NCBI RefSeq assembly: GCF_030385785.1
Contig: NZ_JAUEDK010000011.1
Location: 38,083-102,082 of the forward strand
Length of the DNA stretch: 64,000 bases
DNA from: Crenobacter oryzisoli
GTDB taxonomy: Bacteria > Pseudomonadota > Gammaproteobacteria > Burkholderiales > Chromobacteriaceae
Reading direction: 5' to 3'
The position numbers and the translations under genes were made by a program. The notes beneath the pieces are model-generated. The model was not told the origin of the DNA, did no database searches, and saw nothing but the letters and a program-made list of their open reading frames with translations. Every line of letters begins with the position of its first letter. Within the stretch, counting starts at the first letter, position 1. Positions 29,624-39,074 of the stretch are shown here, piece after piece.

Positions 29624-31480
29624 ATGGCATTACTGCAAATCGCCGAACCCGGCCTCTCCACCGCCCCGCACCAGCACCGTCTGGCGGTCGGCATCGACCT
29701 TGGCACCACCAACTCGCTGGTCGCCACCGTACGCAGCGGCAGCGCCACCTGCCTGCCCGACGAGTTTGGCCGCTCCCTCCTGCCCTCGGTCGTGCATTAC
29801 AGCAAGGCCGGCACCGTGGTCGGCCACAATGCGCAAGCCGAGCAAAGCCACGACCCGCACAACACCATCGTGTCGGTGAAACGCTTCATGGGCCGGGGGC
29901 TGGCCGATCTACCGGACGCGGGCAGCCTGCCCTACCACTTCGTCGATGCGCCGGGCATGCTGCAGCTGTCGACCCGCGCCGGCGCAAAGAGCCCGGTCGA
30001 GGTATCGGCCGACATCCTGCGCACGCTGAAGGAGCGCGCCGAGGCGAGCCTCGGCGGCGAACTGACCGGTGCGGTGATCACCGTGCCGGCCTATTTCGAC
30101 GACGCGCAGCGCCAAGCGACCAAGGACGCGGCGCGGCTGGCCGGGCTGAACGTACTGCGCCTGTTGAACGAACCGACCGCGGCGGCGATCGCCTACGGCC
30201 TCGACAACGCCTCGGAAGGCACCTACGTGGTGTACGACCTCGGCGGCGGCACGTTCGACGTGTCGATCCTGAAGCTGTCGCGCGGTGTGTTCGAGGTGCT
30301 GGCGACCAGCGGCGACTCGGCACTGGGCGGCGACGACTTCGACCACCGCATCTACTGCTGGATGCTGTCCGAAGCGGGTCTGTCCGGCCTCGGCGCACAC
30401 AATACCCGCCTGTTGCTGACCCGCGCCCGCGAAGCCAAAGAAGCGCTGACCGAGCACACCGAGACGCGTATCACAGCGATCCTGTCCGACGGCGAGAGCA
30501 TCGACCTGACGCTCGACCAGGCGACCTTCCACGAGATCACCAAGACGCTGGTCGACAAGACGCTGCTGCCGGTGCGCAAGGCGCTGCGCGACGCCAAGAT
30601 CAGCGTCGATGACGTAAAGGGCGTGGTGATGGTCGGCGGTGCCACCCGCATGCCGCAGGTGCAAAAGGCGGTCGGCGAATTGTTCGGCCAGCCTCCGCTG
30701 ACCAACCTCGACCCGGACAAGGTGGTCGCGCTCGGCGCGGCGATGCAGGCCAACGTGCTCGCGGGCAACAAGGGCGACGACGATTGGCTGCTGCTGGACG
30801 TAATTCCCCTGTCGCTAGGCCTCGAAACGATGGGTGGCCTGGTCGAGAAGGTGATCCCGCGCAACAGTACCATCCCGACCGCGCGCGCGCAGGAATTCAC
30901 CACCTTCAAGGACGGCCAGACCGCGATGGCGATCCATGTGCTGCAGGGCGAGCGCGAGCTGGTCGCCGACTGCCGTTCGCTGGCTCGTTTCGTGCTGCAC
31001 GGCATCCCGCCGATGGTCGCCGGCGCCGCGCGCATCCGCGTCACCTTCCAGGTCGACGCTGACGGTCTGCTGTCGGTGACTGCACGCGAACAATCGTCCG
31101 GCGTCGAGGCCCATATCGAGGTGAAGCCGTCGTACGGCCTGTCCGACGACGAGATCAGCCGGATGCTGACCGAGTCGCTCAGCCACGTGAAGGAAGACAT
31201 CGAGGCACGCAAACTGCGCGAGGCAATCGTCGATGCCGAGAGCCTGCTTGAGGCGACCCGCTCGGCACTGGCCAGCGACGGCGACCTGCTCGACGCCGCC
31301 GAGCGCGCGGACATCGACGCGGCGCTCGCGGTGGCCGATGCGGCCATCAAGGGCGACAGCACCCGTGCCGTCAATGACGCCGCTGCCGCTCTGTCGCGCC
31401 TCACCGACCCGTTTGCCGAGCGCCGCATGAATCGCAACATCCAGCGCGCGCTCAAAGGCCACAACATCAGCGAATTGTAA
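29624..31480 (+). CDS. hscA: Fe-S biogenesis chaperone HscA (Hsp70)
   Basis: 618 residues. The Hsp70 ATPase motifs are [12 protein letters not shown], the [15 protein letters not shown] stretch, [15 protein letters not shown] and [10 protein letters not shown]. The substrate-binding domain and lid follow. The length and position between hscB and fdx identify HscA rather than DnaK. It uses ATP to release the cluster from IscU to acceptors. A 118-base gap separates it from hscB. Confidence 0.97.
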   Translation: MALLQIAEPGLSTAPHQHRLAVGIDLGTTNSLVATVRSGSATCLPDEFGRSLLPSVVHYSKAGTVVGHNAQAEQSHDPHNTIVSVKRFMGRGLADLPDAGSLPYHFVDAPGMLQLSTRAGAKSPVEVSADILRTLKERAEASLGGELTGAVITVPAYFDDAQRQATKDAARLAGLNVLRLLNEPTAAAIAYGLDNASEGTYVVYDLGGGTFDVSILKLSRGVFEVLATSGDSALGGDDFDHRIYCWMLSEAGLSGLGAHNTRLLLTRAREAKEALTEHTETRITAILSDGESIDLTLDQATFHEITKTLVDKTLLPVRKALRDAKISVDDVKGVVMVGGATRMPQVQKAVGELFGQPPLTNLDPDKVVALGAAMQANVLAGNKGDDDWLLLDVIPLSLGLETMGGLVEKVIPRNSTIPTARAQEFTTFKDGQTAMAIHVLQGERELVADCRSLARFVLHGIPPMVAGAARIRVTFQVDADGLLSVTAREQSSGVEAHIEVKPSYGLSDDEISRMLTESLSHVKEDIEARKLREAIVDAESLLEATRSALASDGDLLDAAERADIDAALAVADAAIKGDSTRAVNDAAAALSRLTDPFAERRMNRNIQRALKGHNISEL

Positions 31481-31491
31481 GGAGTCACCCC

Positions 31492-31833
31492 ATGCCGCAA
31501 ATCATCGTGCTGCCGCACCCCGAGCTGTGCCCGGAAGGCGCGGTCATCGACGATGTCCAGCCCGGCGAGAGCATCTGCCAGGCATTGCTCGATCATGATA
31601 TCGAAATCGAGCATGCCTGCGAGATGTCCTGTGCCTGCACCACCTGTCACGTGATCGTGCGCGAGGGCCTCGAGTCGCTGAACGAAGCGGACGAGCTGGA
31701 GGAAGACATGCTCGACAAGGCCTGGGGCCTCGAGCCGAACTCGCGCCTGTCCTGCCAGGCGATCGTTGCCGCCGAAGACCTGGTCGTGGAACTGCCGCGC
31801 TACACCATCAACCTCGCCCGCGAAAACCACTGA
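31492..31833 (+). CDS. fdx: ISC-type [2Fe-2S] ferredoxin
   Basis: 113 residues. The cluster ligands follow C43-x5-C49-x2-C52-x35-C88 (CEMSCACTTCHVIV ... RLSCQA), exactly the adrenodoxin/Fdx spacing, with an additional Cys at 47 as in E. coli Fdx. It donates electrons during cluster assembly. AAGGAG lies ahead of the start, 11 bases after hscA. Confidence 0.97.
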   Translation: MPQIIVLPHPELCPEGAVIDDVQPGESICQALLDHDIEIEHACEMSCACTTCHVIVREGLESLNEADELEEDMLDKAWGLEPNSRLSCQAIVAAEDLVVELPRYTINLARENH

Positions 31834-31853
31834 GCGAGACAGGAGACCCCGCC

Positions 31854-32048
31854 ATGAAATGGACCGACAGCCTCGACATCGCCATCGAACTGAGCGAAAC
31901 CCACCCGGACGTTGACCCGACCCGGATCAACTTCGTCGACCTGCGCGACTGGGTGCTGGCGCTACCGGAGTTCGACGACGACCCGAAGCACTGCGGCGAG
32001 AAGATCCTGGAAGCGATCCAGCAGGCCTGGATCGACGAAGTCGAATAA
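31854..32048 (+). CDS. iscX: IscX (YfhJ) Fe-S assembly protein
   Basis: 64 residues, the usual size. MKWTDSLDIAIELSETHPDVDPTRINFVDLRDWVLALPEFDDDP is typical and acidic. It binds IscS and iron and modulates the assembly rate. It is the last gene, after which an intrinsic terminator closes the operon. Confidence 0.96.
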   Translation: MKWTDSLDIAIELSETHPDVDPTRINFVDLRDWVLALPEFDDDPKHCGEKILEAIQQAWIDEVE

Positions 32049-32073
32049 GCCCGTCCCAGCCCAATGTTGGCCG

Positions 32074-32105
32074 AACGCCCCGCCCCGCGCGGGGCGTTGT
32101 CGTTT
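32074..32105 (+). terminator. Terminator of the isc operon
   Basis: A 10-bp stem AACGCCCCGC/GCGGGGCGTT with a 5-base loop is followed by GTCGTTTTG. It lies 25 bases past the iscX stop. Confidence 0.85.
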
Positions 32106-32193
32106 TGCCACGCAGGCCGGTCGCGGCGATGACGAAGCACTACACTGAAACCAACCCTTAACCAGTCCTTTGGCCAACCTTGCGGGGTCCCTC

Positions 32194-32838
32194 ATGTTCA
32201 GACTGATCATCGGCAACAAGAACACCTCGTCCTGGTCGCTGCGCCCCTGGCTGATCCTGGCGATGCTCGACGAACCGTTCATCGAGGTGCTGATCCGGCT
32301 AGATCAGCCTGACACCAAGGAGAAGATCCTGTCGGTCAACCCCGCCGGCAAGGTACCGGTACTGATCGACGGCCACGTGAAGATATGGGACTCGCTGGCG
32401 ATCTGCGAATACCTGAACGAGTGCTTTCCCGGTGCGCAGTTGTGGCCGGAAGACCCGGCCGAACGCGCCCATGCCCGCTCGCTCGCGGCCGAAATGCACG
32501 CCGGCTTCGCCGCACTGCGCCAGCATCTGCCGATGGACGTCTGCGGCCGTTACCCGCGTGAGGACAGCAACCTGCAGGTGGACCGCGACATCGCCCGCAT
32601 CATCGCGGTCTGGGAGGAGTTGCGCGCCAAACATATCAGCGACGGACCGTTCCTGTTCGGTCGCTTCGGCATCGTCGATGCGATGTTTGCCCCGGTCGCC
32701 AGCCGTTTCGTCACCTACGACATCGCGCTGCCACCGATGTCGCAGGCCTGGGTCGACCATCTGCTCGGCACAAAGGCGATGCAACGCTGGATCAGCGAAG
32801 CCGCTGCAGAGGTGGCACACGCCGAGCCCCCTCACTGA
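32194..32838 (+). CDS. Glutathione S-transferase family protein
   Basis: 214 residues from the ATG at 32194. MFRLIIGNKNTSSWSLRPWLILAMLDEP gives the thioredoxin-fold start with Ser residues near the catalytic position, followed by NPAGKVPVLIDG (cis-Pro) and IWDSLAICEYLNE (glutathione-gamma-Glu binding). The helical C-terminal half has FGRFGIVDAMFAP. Substrate unknown. It is unrelated to the isc operon despite its position, as a terminator separates them. Confidence 0.87.
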   Translation: MFRLIIGNKNTSSWSLRPWLILAMLDEPFIEVLIRLDQPDTKEKILSVNPAGKVPVLIDGHVKIWDSLAICEYLNECFPGAQLWPEDPAERAHARSLAAEMHAGFAALRQHLPMDVCGRYPREDSNLQVDRDIARIIAVWEELRAKHISDGPFLFGRFGIVDAMFAPVASRFVTYDIALPPMSQAWVDHLLGTKAMQRWISEAAAEVAHAEPPH

Positions 32839-32928
32839 CGCGGTCAATTCGGCCCCGTGCCGCCACCCTGGCGGATGGCAAAATCGCCACGGGTCATTAG
32901 AATGGCGCGTTTCTCTGGCGAAGCCTTC

Positions 32929-33543
32929 ATGAGCACTCCCTTCATCCTCGGCGTGGCCGGCGGCAGTGGCAGCGGTAAGAGCACGGTGACCCGCAAGGTA
33001 GTCGAGGCGATCGGCACGGACAAGGTCGCGGTCATCGTCCAGGACAACTATTACCTCGACCAGCGGCAGCTGCCACTCGAGGAGCGGCTGCGCAGCAACT
33101 ATGATCACCCCCACGCGCTAGACTGGCCTTTGCTGATCCAGCATATCGGCGCGTTGCGCGGCGGTGCGACGATCAAGATGCCGGTCTACGACTTCGCCGC
33201 ACACACCCGCGCCGGACAGACCGTGGCAGTGGCTCCCGCTCCGGTGATCGTGATCGAAGGGATCTTCGCGCTGTACGACGCGACGCTGCGCGAGATGATG
33301 TCGCTGAAGCTCTTCGTCGACACCGACGACGACGTGCGCTTCATCCGTCGCTTGAGCCGCGATATCGCGGAACGCGGCCGCACGATGGACAACGTGATGG
33401 AACAATACCAGGCAACGGTACGGCCGATGCACAAGCAGTTCGTCGAACCGACCAAGCACTACGCCGACGTGATCCTGCCGCACGGCTGCAACGAGCCGGC
33501 CGTCGCCATGATCACCGCGCTCCTCGAGCGAGTCATGCGCTAA
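32929..33543 (+). CDS. udk: Uridine kinase
   Basis: 204 residues. The P-loop is GVAGGSGSGKST (residues 7-18), with DNYYLDQ, the DHPHALDWPLL stretch and the RRLSRDIAERGR lid, all typical of Udk. It phosphorylates uridine and cytidine for pyrimidine salvage. An upstream in-frame ATG at 32902 would add nine residues; the shorter form fits the family better. The ribosome site is weak. Confidence 0.94.
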   Translation: MSTPFILGVAGGSGSGKSTVTRKVVEAIGTDKVAVIVQDNYYLDQRQLPLEERLRSNYDHPHALDWPLLIQHIGALRGGATIKMPVYDFAAHTRAGQTVAVAPAPVIVIEGIFALYDATLREMMSLKLFVDTDDDVRFIRRLSRDIAERGRTMDNVMEQYQATVRPMHKQFVEPTKHYADVILPHGCNEPAVAMITALLERVMR

Positions 33544-33722
33544 GCGCTGCCCGCCCCTCCCACATTGTTGCCCTGCCATGCTAGTGGCCCTGCCTACGGC
33601 AGAGCACTTGGGAGATCGCTACGCACGAATGTAGTTCGTGCCTCCTCCCGAAGGTGGCAGCCAGATGGAAAAGCATGGTAGAACCACCGGTCTAGCCATG
33701 CTGTTGTTGTCCGCACCTGAAG
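33544..33722. other. Hairpin-rich intergenic region after udk
   Basis: It contains GCACGAA-TGTAG-TTCGTGC (33624-33642) and, near 33670-33705, AGCATGG/CCATGCT arms around a further TAG/CTA match. A third related segment, CCATGCTAG, is near 33576. It lies between convergent udk and the SYLF gene and may act as a terminator region. No gene is seen. Confidence 0.45.
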
Positions 33723-34289
33723 CTAGAGATCCAACTTGCTGACCTTGGTGCCTTCCAGCGTCAAATCCGCCATCAGCCCTGCATTGGTCATCACGAAGCC
33801 GATTATCGGCTGCGTCGCGGTCGAAGTATCGACCTTGCCGTTGGCACCGACCTTCAGCACTGCCACCGATGCGTCGACACCGGCAGTCCAGCCGCTGCTG
33901 CTCTTGAATTTGTTCAGCGCCGCCTGGTTCATGAACAAGAACATCACCGTTTTGCTCTGCGCACCGATCTGTAGACCAAACGAGCCGGAGGTAGTGCTGT
34001 AGTAGCCCGTGGTTCGCCCTCCCTCACGCAGCGAGCCAGTACCGTATTCGCCGCCGACCATCAGGCCCGCAGCGACCACCGATGGGAACACCAGCACGCC
34101 GCGCGCCTTGCCTACCAACTCGCGCGAGCCACCGACATTGCTGTAGAGCCGCGACAGTGCATTGTCGACACCGGCATCGATCTCGCGCCGCGTGCCGCTG
34201 GCCGCCCCCTGATGGGAGGTCGTGGTACAGCCGAGCAGGCTGGTGGCACTCAATGCCAGTGCGGTCAGGATAAACGTCCGTCTTTGCAT
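33723..34289 (-). CDS. SYLF-domain (YSC84-like) lipoprotein
   Basis: 188 residues from the ATG at 34289 (AGGAGGGCAAA upstream). MQRRTFILTALALSATSLLGCTT has a lipobox (LLGC). The SYLF/Ysc84 domain is recognisable by ARGVLVFPSVVAAGLMVGGEYGTG, the G-x-Y-S-T-T-SGSFGLQIGAQS stretch and VFLFMNQAAL. Eukaryotic SYLF proteins bind lipids; the bacterial role is not established, although envelope stress is often suggested. It is monocistronic. Confidence 0.85.
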   Translation of the reverse strand: MQRRTFILTALALSATSLLGCTTTSHQGAASGTRREIDAGVDNALSRLYSNVGGSRELVGKARGVLVFPSVVAAGLMVGGEYGTGSLREGGRTTGYYSTTSGSFGLQIGAQSKTVMFLFMNQAALNKFKSSSGWTAGVDASVAVLKVGANGKVDTSTATQPIIGFVMTNAGLMADLTLEGTKVSKLDL

Positions 34290-34756
34290 TTTGCCCTCCT
34301 CACAATCCACGACCGGCAGCCACATGCTCGAACAGCCGTCACACCAACGTGCGGCTCCTGAAACAGGCAGACTCGCTCCAATCGCCCGATTGTCAGAAAA
34401 CTGGGTTTCAGCCGGAAAAACCGCCGATACGCCGTCGCTGCCGGCTGTTGTCTACCCCCCTTCATCATTGGCCACATTGTACCGAGCGAGCCGCAGGCCC
34501 CTGACAGGCGGGGGATTGTGGCATCCAACCGGTCGCCTGACGCGGCCCAGCCCGATGTCGCAGCGAAGGTACTGCCTTCATTCTGTCACGCGCCGGCTTG
34601 TTGCCTTTCTGCTAGCGCTTTTTGGAAAAAGCGACGAAACACTTGGTCGCCCGATTCAATAGATGTATCATTCGCACATCTTCAAAGCGTACCGCGGTAC
34701 GCACCGCATGGATCGAGCGGAAAGTGCGATCCAGTGTCAGCTGTCCGCGGATTAAC
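34290..34756. other. hmp/SYLF divergent upstream region, no gene
   Basis: About 470 bases. It should carry the SYLF promoter (minus) and the distal part of the hmp promoter (plus). At 34664-34684 is AGATGT-N9-ACATCT, which resembles a degenerate NsrR-type inverted repeat about 85 bases before the strong operator. The frames present lack family resemblance. Confidence 0.45.
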
Positions 34757-34773
34757 ATGTATTTTTAATACAT
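34757..34773. promoter_or_regulatory. NsrR operator of hmp
   Basis: The perfect-arm repeat ATGTATT-TTT-AATACAT matches the NsrR consensus (AAGATGYATTT and its complement with one centre base). It sits directly ahead of the ribosome site, 17 bases before the hmp start codon, so bound NsrR would block transcription. The nsrR gene is just downstream of hmp. Confidence 0.8.
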
Positions 34774-34789
34774 CAAAAGGATGTCCAGC

Positions 34790-36010
34790 ATGCTCGATGC
34801 GAACACTCGCCAACTCGTCAAAGCCACTGTGCCGGTTCTCAAGGAGCACGGCGTTACGCTGACCAGCCACTTCTACCAGCGCATGTTCCGCCACAATCCG
34901 GAGCTGAAGCACCTGTTCAACCAAGGCCACCAAGCTAGCGGCCAGCAGCAGACTGCGCTGGCGCTGGCGGTGCTCGGTTACGCCGAGAACATCGACGATC
35001 CGTCGGTGCTGGCACCGGTGGTCGGCCGTATCGCGCACAAGCATGCCAGCCTGGGCATCCGCGCCGAGCATTACCCGATCGTCGGCGGTCACCTGCTCGC
35101 CTCGATCCGCGAGGTACTCGGCGACGCCGCCAGCGACGAGCTGATCGCCGCCTGGGCCGCCGCTTACGGCCAGCTGGCCGACATCCTGATCGCGGCCGAA
35201 GCCGAGCTGTACCGCAACGCCGCGCTGGCCGAAGGCGGCTGGTCGGGATGGCGCCCGTTCAAGGTTGGCCGAAAGGTGCGTGAAAGCGACGAGATCACCT
35301 CGTTCTACCTCTACCCGGTCGATGGTGCGCCGGTACCGAGCTTCGTGCCGGGCCAGTACATCAGCGTGCGCGGCCGCGCTGCCGGCGGAGCGTTGATCCA
35401 GCCTCGCCAGTACAGCCTGTCGGATGCGCCGAACCCCGAGTACCTGCGCCTGTCGATCAAGCGCGAACAGGGCGATGCGAGCCGACCGGATGGCCTGATC
35501 TCCAACTGGATGCACGACGAAGTCGAGGAAGGCACGCTGGTCGAACTGGCTCCGCCGTTCGGCGACTTCGTGCTCGACACCGATAAAGACAGCCCGGTCG
35601 TGCTGATCAGCGGCGGCGTTGGTCTGACGCCGATGGTGTCGATGCTGAACCAGCTGGTGCAAGAGCAGCCGACCCGCCGTGTCGCCTTCGTGCACGCGGC
35701 CCGCAACCGCCAGGTACACGCGTTGAACGACCATGTTCGCAACCTGGCCGAACGCCACCCGCAGCTGAACGTCCAGGTGTTCTACGAGCACGCCAGCAAT
35801 GACGACCGCCTCGGCGTCGACTATGAACACCAGGGTCGCATCGACCTGGCGGCGATCCGCGAAACCGCGATCGTCCCGGACGCCGACTACTACCTGTGCG
35901 GCCCGGTGCCCTTCATGCGCGCGCAACTGGCATCGCTGCAGGAACTGGGTGTACCGGCCGAACGCATCCACTACGAGGTATTCGGCTCGCACGTGCTGGC
36001 TGCGGCGTAA
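34790..36010 (+). CDS. hmp: Flavohemoglobin (nitric oxide dioxygenase)
   Basis: 406 residues from the ATG at 34790; AAAGGA lies nine bases upstream, which is too close for the ATG at 34781. The globin domain has MLDANTRQLVKATVPVLKEHG and the proximal His H85 (IAHKHASLGI). The FAD part has QPRQYSLSDAP and the NAD part GGVGLTPMVSMLNQL and CGPVPFMRAQL. It oxidises NO to nitrate with O2 and NAD(P)H in the cytoplasm. The NsrR operator ahead of it and nsrR behind it form a nitric-oxide circuit. Confidence 0.97.
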   Translation: MLDANTRQLVKATVPVLKEHGVTLTSHFYQRMFRHNPELKHLFNQGHQASGQQQTALALAVLGYAENIDDPSVLAPVVGRIAHKHASLGIRAEHYPIVGGHLLASIREVLGDAASDELIAAWAAAYGQLADILIAAEAELYRNAALAEGGWSGWRPFKVGRKVRESDEITSFYLYPVDGAPVPSFVPGQYISVRGRAAGGALIQPRQYSLSDAPNPEYLRLSIKREQGDASRPDGLISNWMHDEVEEGTLVELAPPFGDFVLDTDKDSPVVLISGGVGLTPMVSMLNQLVQEQPTRRVAFVHAARNRQVHALNDHVRNLAERHPQLNVQVFYEHASNDDRLGVDYEHQGRIDLAAIRETAIVPDADYYLCGPVPFMRAQLASLQELGVPAERIHYEVFGSHVLAAA

Positions 36011-36237
36011 GTCCTCCTCCCGCGTGGTTGTGCTGCCTTGCCGTATGACGTGTACTATCGTTTCACCGTCACGTCGTCGCTGCGGGCAGCACGCCTCGCC
36101 GGGGTTGCTTCACCCGGCTTTGGCGGCGAGAAACACTTCGGCGCTGCCACGCTTTGTGCGCAGCGCCGAATGCACAGCAATTGAGCGGGCGGCGGCGACG
36201 CGCTATGCTGCCTGCTACTAACTAACACCACCTAGCC

Positions 36238-36681
36238 ATGCAGCTGACCCGTTTTACCGACCTTGGTCTGCGCGTGCTGATGTACCTGACCTTCAGCGAG
36301 CGCGACACCCCTGTGACCATCAGTGAGATCGCCGAGCGGTTCGAGGCGTCGCGCAACCATCTGGTGAAGGTGGTGCACTTCATGGCGCAGCAAGGGTGGT
36401 TGGCGACCAGTCGCGGCAAGGGCGGTGGTCTCGCACTGGCGCATCCGCCATCCGCCTACCGGCTCGACCAGCTAATCCGCACTCTGGAAGGTGATCGCCC
36501 GCTGGTCGACTGTTCCGATCCGCCCTGTGCGCTACGCGGCGGCTGCCTGCTCAAAGGCGTGCTCGATGCCGGCCGCGACGCGTTCTACGCCACACTCGAG
36601 CACTATACCCTGGCGGACCTGTCGTCCCCGCCGACCGGCCCGGCGATCATCCGGCTGCACCAGCACCGCCCGGGCAGCTGA
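36238..36681 (+). CDS. nsrR: Nitric-oxide-sensing repressor NsrR
   Basis: 147 residues of the Rrf2 family. MQLTRFTDLGLRVLMYL is the NsrR start. Cluster cysteines are C92, C97 and C103 (DCSDPPCALRGGC), spaced as in NsrR and differently from IscR. NO attacks the Fe-S cluster and relieves repression. It lies 227 bases after hmp, which bears a matching operator; the gap may hold its own promoter. Confidence 0.92.
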   Translation: MQLTRFTDLGLRVLMYLTFSERDTPVTISEIAERFEASRNHLVKVVHFMAQQGWLATSRGKGGGLALAHPPSAYRLDQLIRTLEGDRPLVDCSDPPCALRGGCLLKGVLDAGRDAFYATLEHYTLADLSSPPTGPAIIRLHQHRPGS

Positions 36682-36752
36682 TCCCCTTTAATGAAAAAGG
36701 TTTTCGTGGCGACCCTCCCCCTTTTCCTCGGAAAGGGCCGACCGAAGCCCGA

Positions 36753-38162
36753 TCAAATCGTCTTCGAGTAACGCGCCTCGGTGCGCTTCTCGCGCAGATG
36801 GCGGTCGAACACCATCGCGATGTTGCGGATCAGGAAACGCCCCTTGGGCATCACCATCAGGAAGTCGCCATCGAAGCTTAACAACCCGAGCTGTTCGAAC
36901 TCGCTCAGCGCCTCTAGCTCAACCGAGAAATAGTCGCCGAAGTCGATGCCGAATACCTGCTCGATCGCCTCGACCGACAATGCGAAGCGGCACATCAGCG
37001 CCTGGATCACGCTGCGGCGCAGGATATCGTCCTGGCTCAGCGTCATGCCGCGCAGCACCGGCAACCTCCCGGCGTCAAGCGCCGCGTAATAGGCATCGAG
37101 TTCCTTCTCGTTCTGGCTGTAACAGGCGCCGACCTTGCCGATCGCCGACACGCCGATGCCAATCAGGTCGCAGTCGGCGTGGGTCGAATAGCCCTGAAAG
37201 TTGCGCTGCAGCCGCCCCTGACGCAGTGCGACCGCCAGATCGTCGTCCGGCTTGGCAAAGTGGTCCATGCCGATAAACAGGTAACCGGCATCGATCAACT
37301 GCGCCACCGACTGCTGCAGGATGTCGAGCTTCTCCGCTGCGCTCGGCAGTTCGGACTCGATAATGCGCCGCTGCGGCTTAAACAGCGTCGGCAGGTGCGC
37401 GTAGTTGTACAGCGCGACGCGATCCGGGCCGGCTGCGATCACCTTCTCCAGGGTTCGACGCACACTGCCGCAGGACTGCCGCGGCAGGCCGTAGATCAGG
37501 TCGACACTGACCGACTTGAAACCGGCATCGCGCGCGGCTTGAATGACCTCAAGCGTCTCGGCCTCGCTCTGCACCCGGTTTACCGCCTGCTGCACCGCCG
37601 GCTCGAAGTCCTGGATGCCGACGCTCATGCGGTTGAAGCCCAGCGCCGCCAGGTGAAACACCGTGGAGCGGCTGACCTTACGCGGATCGATCTCGATCGA
37701 GTACTCGCCCTCGGGCAGGAAGTTGAAGTGCCGGCGCAGCATCGCCATCAGCCGGGAGAGCTGCGCATCGGACAGAAAGGTCGGTGTGCCGCCGCCAAAG
37801 TGCAGTTGCGCCAGCGTCTCGCGCACACCGAGCGCCTCGGCGATCAGCGCCAGCTCTTTTTCCAGATAATCGAGGTAGATATCTGCACGCGACTTGTCTT
37901 TGGTAATGACTTTATTGCAGCCGCAGTAATAGCAGATGGTATTACAGAAAGGTAAATGAGCATATAATGATATTGCTTTGCGACTGGCACCGATACGGTG
38001 TTGCCCCAACCAGTGACGATAGTCGGCCCCAGTAAAAGTCGGTGCAAAGCGATCCGCTGTCGGGTACGAGGTATAGCGCGGCCCGGCGCCGTCGAGTTTC
38101 TCGATCAGATTGCGGTCGAACTCCAATCGCTCGGGCGAAAACGGGTGGCTGGCGATGGTCAT
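36753..38162 (-). CDS. hemN: Oxygen-independent coproporphyrinogen III oxidase
   Basis: 469 residues. I place the start at the ATG at 38162 (MTIASHPFSPERLEFD). The longer frame begins at a TTG that is itself part of the FNR box at 38224-38237, so it cannot be the natural start. The radical-SAM motif is C73-NTI-C77-YY-C80-G-C82. GPRYTSYPTADRF precedes it, and the C-terminal HemN domain follows. It decarboxylates coproporphyrinogen III in haem synthesis without oxygen. Fnr control fits an anaerobic enzyme. Confidence 0.95.
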   Translation of the reverse strand: MTIASHPFSPERLEFDRNLIEKLDGAGPRYTSYPTADRFAPTFTGADYRHWLGQHRIGASRKAISLYAHLPFCNTICYYCGCNKVITKDKSRADIYLDYLEKELALIAEALGVRETLAQLHFGGGTPTFLSDAQLSRLMAMLRRHFNFLPEGEYSIEIDPRKVSRSTVFHLAALGFNRMSVGIQDFEPAVQQAVNRVQSEAETLEVIQAARDAGFKSVSVDLIYGLPRQSCGSVRRTLEKVIAAGPDRVALYNYAHLPTLFKPQRRIIESELPSAAEKLDILQQSVAQLIDAGYLFIGMDHFAKPDDDLAVALRQGRLQRNFQGYSTHADCDLIGIGVSAIGKVGACYSQNEKELDAYYAALDAGRLPVLRGMTLSQDDILRRSVIQALMCRFALSVEAIEQVFGIDFGDYFSVELEALSEFEQLGLLSFDGDFLMVMPKGRFLIRNIAMVFDRHLREKRTEARYSKTI

Positions 38163-38223
38163 TTTCTGATCCGGTGAGTCTTGCGATAGACTCACACCAT
38201 CGCGCATCACCATATTGTCCGCC

Positions 38224-38237
38224 TTGACCAGCATCAA
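38224..38237. promoter_or_regulatory. FNR box shared by hemN and fnr
   Basis: TTGAC-CAGC-ATCAA differs from TTGAT-N4-ATCAA by one base. It is 62 bases ahead of the hemN ATG, a likely activating position, and 28 bases ahead of the fnr ATG, where binding should repress. This gives Fnr-activated hemN and self-limited fnr. Confidence 0.75.
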
Positions 38238-38264
38238 CTAGTCTCGGCTAAACGGGTTTCAGGC

Positions 38265-39008
38265 ATGAATGATCAACTTTTCCACCCTCACTCGCTCAAG
38301 GTCACCTGCTCCAACTGCAGTCTGCGGGAGCTGTGCCTACCGGTCGGTCTGAGCCGCGAGGAGCTGTCGCAACTTGACGCGGTGATCCGACAAAGCCGCC
38401 GCCTGAAACGCGGCGAGTACCTGTTCCGCAGCGGCGAAGGCTTCCGCTCGCTGTTCGCGGTGCGTACCGGCTTTTTCAAGACCAGCGTCGCAAGCCAGGA
38501 TGGCCGCGAGCAGGTCACCGGCTTTCACATGTCGGGCGAGCTGATGGGCCTTGACGGCATTTCGGCCAATGTCCACGGCTGCGATGCGATCGCGCTCGAA
38601 GACAGCGAGGTGTGCGAGCTGCCGTTCAGCCGGATGGAGAGCCTGGGGCGAGAGATCCCTAGCCTGCAGCACCACTTTTACCGCTTGATGAGCCGCGAGA
38701 TCGTGCGCGATCAGAGCGTGATGCTGCTGCTTGGCAATATGAAAGCCGAAGAGCGGCTGGCCGCCTTCCTGCTCAACCTGTCGAGCCGCCTCTCGTCGCG
38801 CGGCTTCTCAGCCAACGACTTCATCCTGCGCATGAGCCGCGAAGAGATCGGCAGCTTCCTGGGCCTGAAACTCGAGACTGTCAGCCGCACGCTGTCGAAA
38901 TTTGCCCAGCAGGGCTGGCTCAGCGTCGATCACAAGCACATCAAGCTCGAGCAACCGGAAGCGCTGAAGGCCCTTGTGTCCGGCTGTTCGCAGGCACCGA
39001 GCGTCTGA
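38265..39008 (+). CDS. fnr: Oxygen-sensing regulator Fnr (Anr)
   Basis: 247 residues of the Crp/Fnr family. The four cluster cysteines are C15, C18, C24 (CSNCSLRELC) and C106 (VHGCDA). The helix-turn-helix MSREEIGSFLGLKLETVSRTL has the Glu-Ser-Arg (ETVSR) specificity residues of FNR. With oxygen absent the [4Fe-4S] dimer binds TTGAT-N4-ATCAA boxes. It is divergent from hemN with one such box between them. Confidence 0.95.
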   Translation: MNDQLFHPHSLKVTCSNCSLRELCLPVGLSREELSQLDAVIRQSRRLKRGEYLFRSGEGFRSLFAVRTGFFKTSVASQDGREQVTGFHMSGELMGLDGISANVHGCDAIALEDSEVCELPFSRMESLGREIPSLQHHFYRLMSREIVRDQSVMLLLGNMKAEERLAAFLLNLSSRLSSRGFSANDFILRMSREEIGSFLGLKLETVSRTLSKFAQQGWLSVDHKHIKLEQPEALKALVSGCSQAPSV

Positions 39009-39030
39009 GCCGCAATGCCTCCGACACGCC

Positions 39031-39056
39031 AAGGGCCGGTCACATGACCGGCCCTT
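39031..39056 (+). terminator. Terminator of fnr
   Basis: An 11-bp stem AAGGGCCGGTC/GACCGGCCCTT with an ACAT loop lies 22 bases past the fnr stop, followed by GTGCTTTTCC. Confidence 0.75.
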
Positions 39057-39074
39057 GTGCTTTTCCTCTCATGA

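Noticed and set aside
38162..38237. N-terminal extension of HemN to 38237
   Set aside because: It would start at a TTG inside an FNR box, with no ribosome site, and has no family support.
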